Part shown: one piece after another, positions 7,037-13,397 of the stretch
Layout of the letters: every line of letters begins with the position of its first letter
Position numbering within the stretch: the first letter of the stretch is position 1
NCBI GenBank assembly: GCA_001001925.1
Contig: LCLH01000009.1
Coordinates: forward strand, 1 to 14,586
Origin: Candidatus Magasanikbacteria bacterium GW2011_GWC2_45_8
GTDB lineage: Bacteria > Patescibacteriota > Patescibacteriia > Magasanikbacterales > UBA10146
Direction: 5' to 3'
Length of the DNA: 14,586 bases
Translations under genes and position numbers: made by a program
The notes under the pieces: generated by a model
Told to the model about the DNA's origin: nothing
Database searches by the model: none
Seen by the model: only the letters and a program-made list of their open reading frames with translations

Positions 7037-10000
7037 TTAATTGGAAGCAATCGTACTATCAGTTTTGAGAGAAACTTCTGAAGCGTTTTTTAGGCTCTGA
7101 TCCGCAATGACTTCATATGATCCCGCGTCAGTCTGTTTCAAAAGCTCAACATCAAGCCCAAGACCTTTCAACTCACGCACTAACACATTGAAAGATTCCG
7201 GGATGTTGATGCGTGTGATTGGCTCTCCTTTAATGATAGATTCGTACGCTTTGGAACGGCCAGGCACATCATCGGATTTAATAGTCAAAATTTCCTGCAA
7301 CATGTTTGCCGCGCCGTATGCTTCTAATGCCCAGACTTCCATTTCACCAAACCTCTGTCCGCCAAACTGCGCCTTTCCTCCGAGTGGCTGTTGCGTGATA
7401 AGCGAGTAGGGCCCTATTGAACGCTGATGAATCTTATCCTCCACCATGTGATTTAATTTCAACATATAAACATAACCAACTGTTGTTTCGTTATCAAATG
7501 GTTCTCCAGTACGTCCATCAAAAAGTTGAATTTTCCCGTGTGTTGGCACACCAATTTTATTGAGCTCTCCTTGTATCGCTTGTTCTGATACGCCATCCAA
7601 AACAGGAGATGCGACTTTGTACCCTAAAGTGTTCGCCGCCAACCCTAAATGGGTTTCTAATATTTGTCCCAAATTCATACGAGAAATAACACCGAGAGGA
7701 CTCAAAATTATATCGAGCGGAGTGCCGTCCGGCAAGACTGGCATATCTTCCACAGACACTATTTTTGAAATGACTCCTTTGTTTCCATGACGTCCTGCCA
7801 TTTTATCCCCCACCTGAACCTTGCGCATATCTGCCACGGAGACCTGTACCGATTTAATAACACCCGGAGGCAACTTGTCTCCCGCTTCAGCGGAAAAAAT
7901 CTTTACATCAACAACTTTTCCATGTTCTCCGTGTTCCAAATACATTGAACTATCTCTCACATCACGAGCTTTTTCGCCAAAAATCGCCCGCAGTAATTTT
8001 TCTTCAGCGGATAATTCCGTTTCTCCCTTTGGCGTAATTTTGCCTACCAAAATATCACCGGAAGTGACTTCCGCGCCAATGCGCACAATACCTTCAAAGT
8101 CCAAATTCTTTAATTTTTCTTCGCTTACATTGGGTATATCCGCGGTAATAACTTCGGACCCCAATTTGGTGTCGCGTACATCAATGGTATAGTTTTCAAT
8201 ATGAATAGACGTGTAACGATCTTTCTGAACAACACGTTCCGAGAGAATAATAGCATCTTCAAAATTGTAACCATCCCAAATCATGTATCCCACCAAAATA
8301 TTTTGTCCAAGCGCGAGCTCGCCGTCCGCTATAGCAGGACCATCGGACAACACATGGCCTTTTTTAACACGATCACCCTTGTTTATTGTCGGATGCTGGT
8401 TGATGCAGGTAGACGCATTGGAGCGTACAAATTTATTCAAAACATACGTCCGCACCGCTCCATTGTCTTCTTTGACAACAATTTTGTCTCCTGAAACCGC
8501 CACAACTTCTCCGTCGTCTTGAGACAGCGCAACATGACCGGAATCCAATGCGGCTTTCCGCTCTACGCCGGTGCCAATAAGCGGAGGCTCCGGTTTAATA
8601 CACGGGATAGCCTGGCGTTGCATGTTGGTGCCCATAAGCGCGCGCACCGAGTCATCGTGTTCAAGGAACGGTATAAGCGAAGTGGCAATGCTGACAATTT
8701 GATTGGAGGCGACATCTACATAATCAATCTGATCCACCGGTTCAATGCCCGGCTTGCCAAATTTACGGACTTCCGCGCGTTCAACTAAAAAATAACCATC
8801 TTCATTGGTAGGAATAGTCGCGGCTGTTGTTATAACTTTTTCTTCCGCAAATGCATTCAAATGTAAAACTTCATTGGTAATACGCGGCTTGAGGAAGACT
8901 TTCTCCACGCCGGCATCCGCGCACGCGCGAGCAGATTCTCGAGTAATTTTTTCTCCGGCGGAAATCAAAATGTTTTTAGTTTTTGGATCAAGCACATCTT
9001 CACGGGCAATCTCTCCGGATAGTTCTTTTACCGCGCTTCCGGGTAATTCTTTCAAGACTTTGCGATAAGGAGTTTCTATAAATCCAAATTCATTGACGCG
9101 TGCGTGAGAAGCCAAATGCCCCACCAAACCGATGTTAGGTCCTTCAGGTGTTGCAATAGGACAAATTCTTCCATAGTGCGTAGGATGCACGTCGCGCACA
9201 TCAAAACCTGCTCGCTCACGAGAAAGACCTCCCGGACCCATTGCGGAGAGACGTCGTTTGTGCTCAAGCTCCGCCAAAGGATTGGTCTGATCCATAAACT
9301 GTGAGAGTTGTGAAGACATAAAAAACTCTCTTACCGAGCCAATTACAGGACGAGCATTTATCAATTTGTTTGGCGTAACCGCGGTAATTTCCATGGTGCT
9401 CATGCGGTCTTTGATGATGCGTTCCATACGCGCAAGCCCAACACGAAAACGATTCTGCACTAATTCACCAATCGCGCGAATACGGCGGTTGCCCAAATGG
9501 TCAATATCATCCGCGTCTTCTTGTGTAACATTTAAATGGATAACTTCTTTTATGATCATCGCGAGATCTTCTTTGGTAAGCGTGCGGAACGCGCGGTCAT
9601 ACACATCAACTTTATCTTTAATACCAAAACGTTGATTATATTTATAACGTCCGACAGGGCCCAAATCGTATCGATCAAAATTGAAAAACATTGAATGGAT
9701 GAGTGAGCGAGCGTTTTCTGCGGTTGCTAAATCTCCCGGACGAATACGCTGATAAATCCCAATTAACCCCTCATTTTCAGAGGTTGAAGTGTCTTTTGCA
9801 AGAGTACTTTCTACATAACGAATATGCGGATGTATGTCTACATCTTTAAAAAGATTCGTAATTTCCTCCGAATTGCCATAACCAAAAGCACGCAAAATCA
9901 TTGAAACAGGTGCTTTGCGTTTACGATCAACCTTAACCCACAATACATTATTTGCATCAGTCTCTATCTCAATCCACGCGCCTCTATTTGGAATAACTTT

Positions 10001-10477
10001 TGCCCCATAGTAACGGCGGCCGCGGATAATCTCTGAAGTAAAAAATGCTCCCGCACTGCGAATGACTTGGGATACCACCGCGCGTTCAACACCATTTATA
10101 ACAAACGTCCCTCTGTCTGTCATGATTGGCAAGTCTCCCAAATATACTTCTTGTTCTTTTACTTCATTGGCGCGATTGTTGGTAAGTTTTGCCTTGACAC
10201 GCAACGCCGCTTCGTATGAAATATTTTTTTTGCGACAAGTTGCCTCGTCAAATTTAGGTTCATCAATATAATAATCGGTAAAATAAAGCTCCAGATCACG
10301 ATTATTAAAATCTTTAATGGGAGAAATTTCGTCAAATAATTCTTTTAATCCTTGTTTGAAAAACCATTGGTAAGCGTTTTTTTGAATTTCAATCAAATCA
10401 GGAAGTTCGCTGACGGTTGAATGTTGAGTAAAAAACATTCGTGGCGCTGTGGAGATTGGCTGGCGTTTGAAACTCAT
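7037..10477 (-). CDS. rpoB: DNA-directed RNA polymerase subunit beta
   Basis: The 1146-residue product pairs with beta' to form the RNA polymerase active-site cleft. It is shorter than the 1342 residues of E. coli, lacking lineage-specific insertions, which is common outside Proteobacteria. The rifampicin pocket (residues 388-413) keeps the key Gln393, Asp396, His406, Arg409 and Ser411. It differs from E. coli by Thr398, Ala402, Glu405, Leu410 and Met413, so I expect sensitivity, not the classic resistance changes. The GDKMAGRHGNKG segment supplies Lys892 and Lys900, equivalents of the active-site lysines 1065 and 1073. A tail of about 33 residues follows the usual C-terminal LGLDVELL. No Shine-Dalgarno precedes the ATG. 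rplJ and rplL are not upstream; a dedicated promoter and long leader are. Confidence 0.98.
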   Translation of the reverse strand: MSFKRQPISTAPRMFFTQHSTVSELPDLIEIQKNAYQWFFKQGLKELFDEISPIKDFNNRDLELYFTDYYIDEPKFDEATCRKKNISYEAALRVKAKLTNNRANEVKEQEVYLGDLPIMTDRGTFVINGVERAVVSQVIRSAGAFFTSEIIRGRRYYGAKVIPNRGAWIEIETDANNVLWVKVDRKRKAPVSMILRAFGYGNSEEITNLFKDVDIHPHIRYVESTLAKDTSTSENEGLIGIYQRIRPGDLATAENARSLIHSMFFNFDRYDLGPVGRYKYNQRFGIKDKVDVYDRAFRTLTKEDLAMIIKEVIHLNVTQEDADDIDHLGNRRIRAIGELVQNRFRVGLARMERIIKDRMSTMEITAVTPNKLINARPVIGSVREFFMSSQLSQFMDQTNPLAELEHKRRLSAMGPGGLSRERAGFDVRDVHPTHYGRICPIATPEGPNIGLVGHLASHARVNEFGFIETPYRKVLKELPGSAVKELSGEIAREDVLDPKTKNILISAGEKITRESARACADAGVEKVFLKPRITNEVLHLNAFAEEKVITTAATIPTNEDGYFLVERAEVRKFGKPGIEPVDQIDYVDVASNQIVSIATSLIPFLEHDDSVRALMGTNMQRQAIPCIKPEPPLIGTGVERKAALDSGHVALSQDDGEVVAVSGDKIVVKEDNGAVRTYVLNKFVRSNASTCINQHPTINKGDRVKKGHVLSDGPAIADGELALGQNILVGYMIWDGYNFEDAIILSERVVQKDRYTSIHIENYTIDVRDTKLGSEVITADIPNVSEEKLKNLDFEGIVRIGAEVTSGDILVGKITPKGETELSAEEKLLRAIFGEKARDVRDSSMYLEHGEHGKVVDVKIFSAEAGDKLPPGVIKSVQVSVADMRKVQVGDKMAGRHGNKGVISKIVSVEDMPVLPDGTPLDIILSPLGVISRMNLGQILETHLGLAANTLGYKVASPVLDGVSEQAIQGELNKIGVPTHGKIQLFDGRTGEPFDNETTVGYVYMLKLNHMVEDKIHQRSIGPYSLITQQPLGGKAQFGGQRFGEMEVWALEAYGAANMLQEILTIKSDDVPGRSKAYESIIKGEPITRINIPESFNVLVRELKGLGLDVELLKQTDAGSYEVIADQSLKNASEVSLKTDSTIASN

Positions 10478-10528
10478 AGCATACCGCTTTTAAATAGATA
10501 AATATGAAAAAACAGCTAAAACAAAGGT

Positions 10529-10547
10529 CCCCCAGTTTTTCCGGGGG
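10529..10547 (-). promoter_or_regulatory. GC hairpin in the rpoB leader, possible attenuator
   Basis: CCCCC and GGGGG form a perfect 5-bp stem around a 9-base loop, 51 bases before the rpoB ATG. On the minus strand it is followed by ACCTTTGTTTTAG, a poor but U-rich tract. On the plus strand it is followed by TTTAATTTT, a better terminator tract. It could be an attenuator of rpoB, or a terminator blocking transcription from the left. The strand is uncertain. Confidence 0.5.
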
Positions 10548-10559
10548 TTTAATTTTAAC

Positions 10560-10607
10560 CTATTTAAGACTAGTGGGTTGTGTGAGAGAAAACGCAAGGA
10601 TTTGCAT
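10560..10607 (-). CDS. Possible 15-codon leader peptide upstream of rpoB
   Basis: A short frame in the rpoB leader starts at ATG (10607-10605) and ends at TAG (10562-10560), encoding MQILAFSLTQPTSLK. An AAGG lies nine bases before the ATG, and that AAGG is part of a stem that could hide it. The stop is 12 bases before the GC hairpin at 10547-10529, a spacing like classical attenuators. A frame this short can arise by chance, and I see no run of regulatory codons. Confidence 0.25.
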   Translation of the reverse strand: MQILAFSLTQPTSLK

Positions 10608-10622
10608 GGTTCAGAACCTTGC
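10594..10622 (-). promoter_or_regulatory. Competing stem-loops in the rpoB leader
   Basis: GCAAGG (10622-10617) can pair with CCTTGC (10599-10594), enclosing 17 bases. Alternatively GGTT (10618-10615) pairs with AACC (10611-10608) across three bases, and a downstream GCAA (10606-10603) pairs with TTGC (10597-10594). The two states exclude each other. The leader-ORF ATG sits in the loop of the first. Any switch role is an inference. Confidence 0.35.
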
Positions 10623-10666
10623 AGGCAGTAAAATTTAGCTTATTTTAGCCAAAATCTTTACCACCC

Positions 10667-10683
10667 AATTAAGTGCCTTAATT
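10667..10683. promoter_or_regulatory. Operator-like palindrome at the rpoB start point
   Basis: A perfect 7-bp inverted repeat (AATTAAG, three bases, CTTAATT) overlaps the end of the -10 box and is centred on the predicted transcription start near 10674. It could be a protein-binding site, or a small stem at the 5' end of the mRNA. It is AT-rich, so chance is possible. Confidence 0.4.
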
Positions 10684-10710
10684 ATATATGAAAACTATAC
10701 TTTTTGTCAA
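10681..10710 (-). promoter_or_regulatory. Strong sigma-70 promoter of the rpoB-rpoC-ruvC operon
   Basis: On the minus strand TTGACA (10710-10705) and TATAAT (10686-10681) are both perfect consensus boxes, separated by 18 bases. The predicted start near 10674 gives a leader of about 195 bases before the rpoB ATG. A G/C-homopolymer-rich stretch (10711-10725) lies directly upstream of the -35 box, so no AT-rich UP element is seen. Confidence 0.85.
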
Positions 10711-10737
10711 GGGGGAGGGGTGTGGACAAAAAGCGCC

Positions 10738-10839
10738 GTTGAAACAACAATTTTGCTGGCACAGGTAAAATTCTTGAAAAATTTTCCCTCCGGCTCGGCC
10801 CGTCGGCCTCCGCCAGTCCCTCGAAATTTTTGTTTCAAC
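10738..10839 (-). repeat. Nested inverted repeat after gtrA, probable terminator
   Basis: The outer arms are GTTGAAACAA (10738-10747) and TTGTTTCAAC (10830-10839), perfect over 10 bp. The second overlaps the gtrA stop codon. Inside it, AAAAATTT (10777-10784) pairs with AAATTTTT (10824-10831). Inside that is a GC-rich core (10790-10816) with CCGGC/GCCAG and GGCC/GGCC stems. The core pairs better in minus-strand RNA, where one pair becomes a G-U wobble instead of a C-A mismatch. A T-run then follows. It is well placed to end the mnmA-alaS-gtrA transcript and insulate the rpoB promoter. Confidence 0.7.
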
Positions 10840-11245
10840 TTTTGTGAGAAAAAATCCAAAAACGATAGAGAAGAAAATTCCAGCTCACCATAAAAGCGAT
10901 TGACGCTAAACGCACCACTAAATAATTAAAACCCAATTTCTCATTAAAACCCCACATAACCGCGATTGCAAAAAAATAATTCCACGCCGCGGTAATAAAA
11001 TAACGTATAAATTGCGCACGGCTTAATCCCTTGCTTCCAAATGCCCACAGCTTATTAAGCGTAAAATTATAGGACAAGACGATTATTTGTGAAAAAATAA
11101 TCGCAATGACTGCGCGCAGATGCCCATATTCTTTCAGCAACCATAATAATCCGATATCAAGTACCAAACCGCTTATACCGATTATAAAATATTTAATAAA
11201 TTGTTGACGCATTGACCATAGATGGCGCGCTATTTTTTTAACCAT
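10835..11245 (-). CDS. GtrA-family membrane protein
   Basis: Numbered from the ATG at 11245, the 136-residue product has four hydrophobic segments (about 17-38, 44-62, 79-100 and 106-126) and matches the GtrA/DPMS family. Two copies of the family's aromatic motif sit at the ends of TM2 and TM4: YNFTLNKLWAF (59-69) and WNFLLYRFWIF (122-132). Family members act in the cytoplasmic membrane and are thought to help move or use polyprenyl-linked sugars for cell-surface glycans; no glycosyltransferase is adjacent to name the substrate. The frame extends to a TTG at 11266 that would overlap alaS by 11 bases. The ATG start, 10 bases after the alaS stop, is preferred, though it has no Shine-Dalgarno. 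It ends in TGA, the only such stop in the window. Confidence 0.9.
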   Translation of the reverse strand: MVKKIARHLWSMRQQFIKYFIIGISGLVLDIGLLWLLKEYGHLRAVIAIIFSQIIVLSYNFTLNKLWAFGSKGLSRAQFIRYFITAAWNYFFAIAVMWGFNEKLGFNYLVVRLASIAFMVSWNFLLYRFWIFSHKS

Positions 11246-11255
11246 ACACTTTTGT

Positions 11256-13229
11256 TTACGTTGCAATCGCTTTTATGCGCCGAATGCCAGCTGAACATGC
11301 TTCTTCTTTAAGAATTTTAAAATGCCCAATAACGCCGGTGAACTCTACATGCGGACCACCGCAAAATTCACGACTAAATGTTGGTGCGGAAAAATCCGCC
11401 TTGGCAACTTGTTCAGTATCTCCCACGGTGTAAACTTTTACTTTCTCACCATATTTCTCTTCAAAAAGACCTATCGCCTTCTTATTTTTTGCTTCATCAA
11501 CGGTCATTATCTGCCAACTTACCGAATAATTACGCTTAATCGATCCGTTCACAAGATCTTCCGTCGCCTTAATTTCTTCTGGTGTCATTTTACGAGAAAA
11601 AGAAAAATCAAAACGAAGGCGTTCCGGTGTGATATTGCTACCGCGCTGCTCAACGCTCTCTCCGAGCACTTTTCGCAAAGCCGCGTGCAACAAATGTGTT
11701 GCAGTGTGATACTTAATACTCATATCACTGTGATCCGCAAGGCCGCCTTTGAACTTTTTTTCCGCTCCTGCGCGCGAAATATCTTGATGTTTTTTCTTTT
11801 CAGCTTCTACTTGATTATTAAACTCCGCCTCATCCACCAAAAGCCCTCGCGCAGACAGACGCTCTTGAATCATTTCCAAAGGAATGCCAAAACTCTGGTG
11901 TATAAAAAATGCTTTCACACCATCTACGCGGTTAATTGTTTTAAGTAAACCATCAGAAACCTTTTCTATTCCGCCAACATTTTCCAAATTATCCAGCTCC
12001 TTTAATCCCAATTTAAGCGCTTTGCCAAATTTGATTTCTTCTTGATTCATAGCTTCAAGAATAGATTCTTTGCGCTCTTTTAATTGAGGGTACACTCCTC
12101 CATAAGAATCAATTATGAGCTCTGCCAGATCCCCGCAACACCGGCTCGCAATGCCTAATTTTTGCGCATGGAATACCGCTCTGCGCAAAAGCCTGCGCGT
12201 AAAATATCCTTGATCTTTATTGGAGGGTGTCGCGCCATCCGCAATCAAAAACGTCGCCGCCCGCGCATGGTCTAAAATCATCCTGAACGAGCGCGATTCA
12301 TTCTGATCCGCACCATATTGTTTTCCTGACAAATTTTCAATGTGCTTGATGAGCGGAGCAAATATATCAATGCGAAATATATCTTGACAATCTTCTATGG
12401 CAGCCGCAAGCCGTTCCAGTCCGCCTCCAAAATCCACATTATGTTGTTTCAATTTTTCAAACCCATCTTTGTTTTTTACATATTCCATGAACACGCTGTT
12501 ACCGATTTCCATAAACCGCCCGCAATCGCAATTCACGTGGCATTTTTGTTTTTTACGGCCGGCGCGCACAAGCGCAACAGGTGACTCTTCTGCCCACTTA
12601 TTGTGAAAATGTACTCCAAAATCCCAAAACATTTCCGTGTCCGGTCCGCCGGGTTCGCCTTCGGGCATTGCGCTTGGCACACCGGAGCGCGACCACCAAT
12701 TTTTAGTTTCATCATAATAAAAAATATGGCCATTACCCATTCCGTCTCGCTCTGAAAAATCTATAATCGGCGCGTCAATGTGCTTATCAGCAAAAATTTT
12801 CTGCCACAATTTTGCAGATACTTCATCGCGCGGAATGCCAAAATCTTCATTGCCTCTAAAACAAGTAACATAAAGGCGCGCGGGATCAAGTCCAAGCACT
12901 CCGGTCACCAATTCAAATACCCAATGAATCTGTTCTTCTTTAAAGTAACCTCCCAATGACCAGTTCCCTAGCATTTCAAAAAAAGTAGTATGGCGGTTAT
13001 CCCCCACTTCTTCTATATCCTGCGAACGAAAACATTTTTGAGAATCAACCAACCGTGTTCCTTGAGGATGCGGCGCACCCAAAAGATAAGGTATGAGTGG
13101 TTGCATGCCAGAGCTGGTGAAGAGAGTAGTTGGGTCATTTTCCGGAATTAACGAAGCAGCGGGCAGTATTGCGTGTCCTTTTTTCGCAAAAAAATCAATA
13201 TATGCTTGCCGTATCGCGTGGAAATTCAT
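11256..13229 (-). CDS. alaS: Alanyl-tRNA synthetase, short form without the C-Ala domain
   Basis: AlaRS charges tRNA-Ala and removes mischarged Ser or Gly. From the ATG at 13229 the product is 657 residues, against 876 in E. coli. It starts with the usual IRQAYIDFFAKKGHAILP. The class II core includes the motif 2 region (about 59-93) and motif 3 GGGLERLAAA (268-277). The editing domain keeps its zinc/catalytic set: HTATH (508-512) and Cys623/His627 in CGGPH. It ends directly after the IRRIKAIAT strand, so the C-terminal C-Ala/DHHA1 domain is absent. An extra cysteine cluster (C230, C234, C236) lies before motif 3. The frame is open to an ATG at 13340, but those 37 codons have no AlaRS homology and cover two hairpins, so I reject that start. 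Confidence 0.97.
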   Translation of the reverse strand: MNFHAIRQAYIDFFAKKGHAILPAASLIPENDPTTLFTSSGMQPLIPYLLGAPHPQGTRLVDSQKCFRSQDIEEVGDNRHTTFFEMLGNWSLGGYFKEEQIHWVFELVTGVLGLDPARLYVTCFRGNEDFGIPRDEVSAKLWQKIFADKHIDAPIIDFSERDGMGNGHIFYYDETKNWWSRSGVPSAMPEGEPGGPDTEMFWDFGVHFHNKWAEESPVALVRAGRKKQKCHVNCDCGRFMEIGNSVFMEYVKNKDGFEKLKQHNVDFGGGLERLAAAIEDCQDIFRIDIFAPLIKHIENLSGKQYGADQNESRSFRMILDHARAATFLIADGATPSNKDQGYFTRRLLRRAVFHAQKLGIASRCCGDLAELIIDSYGGVYPQLKERKESILEAMNQEEIKFGKALKLGLKELDNLENVGGIEKVSDGLLKTINRVDGVKAFFIHQSFGIPLEMIQERLSARGLLVDEAEFNNQVEAEKKKHQDISRAGAEKKFKGGLADHSDMSIKYHTATHLLHAALRKVLGESVEQRGSNITPERLRFDFSFSRKMTPEEIKATEDLVNGSIKRNYSVSWQIMTVDEAKNKKAIGLFEEKYGEKVKVYTVGDTEQVAKADFSAPTFSREFCGGPHVEFTGVIGHFKILKEEACSAGIRRIKAIAT

Positions 13230-13299
13230 ACATGTTGAAATTAATCCTATAAGACAATCACGAAATGTCTTTTCTTGGCAATACTCTTTCGGGGCACGC

Positions 13300-13319
13300 A
13301 AAAATTCTGTTGAATTTTT
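13300..13319 (-). repeat. AT-rich hairpin between mnmA and alaS
   Basis: AAAAATTC (13300-13307) and GAATTTTT (13312-13319) form a perfect 8-bp stem with a 4-base loop, ending in a T-run on the minus strand. It could weaken read-through from mnmA into alaS or shape the alaS leader. The outer stem of the element after gtrA has a similar AAAAATTY sequence. Confidence 0.5.
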
Positions 13320-13326
13320 ACTCAGT

Positions 13327-13352
13327 ACTCGCACCGCCATGGCTCCGCGAGT
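13327..13352. repeat. Nested palindrome upstream of alaS, related to the element after gtrA
   Basis: ACTCGC (13327-13332) and GCGAGT (13347-13352) pair perfectly. The self-complementary GCCATGGC (13336-13343) sits in the middle, with symmetric 3-base internal loops between. The 3' half, continuing to 13358, closely matches the segment at 10805-10822 after gtrA. The intergenic stretch 13230-13397 also holds an AAGACA/TGTCTT inverted repeat (13251-13271). I see no consensus promoter in it. Confidence 0.55.
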
Positions 13353-13397
13353 CCCCTCAAAGGTATTGCCTCAACGACATTCGTAATTTGCTTTTGC

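Noticed and set aside
9301..9320. Substitutions in the rpoB rifampicin pocket as possible resistance
   Set aside because: The residues most often tied to resistance (equivalents of Asp516, His526, Ser531) are unchanged; the differences look like lineage variation.
10711..10725. G-rich run as a possible G-quadruplex
   Set aside because: There are only two runs of four or more G; four runs are needed for an intramolecular quadruplex.
11322..11948. 208-codon plus-strand open frame opposite alaS
   Set aside because: It is antisense to a clearly conserved enzyme, has cysteine- and phenylalanine-rich composition typical of a shadow frame, and shows no start signal or family motif.
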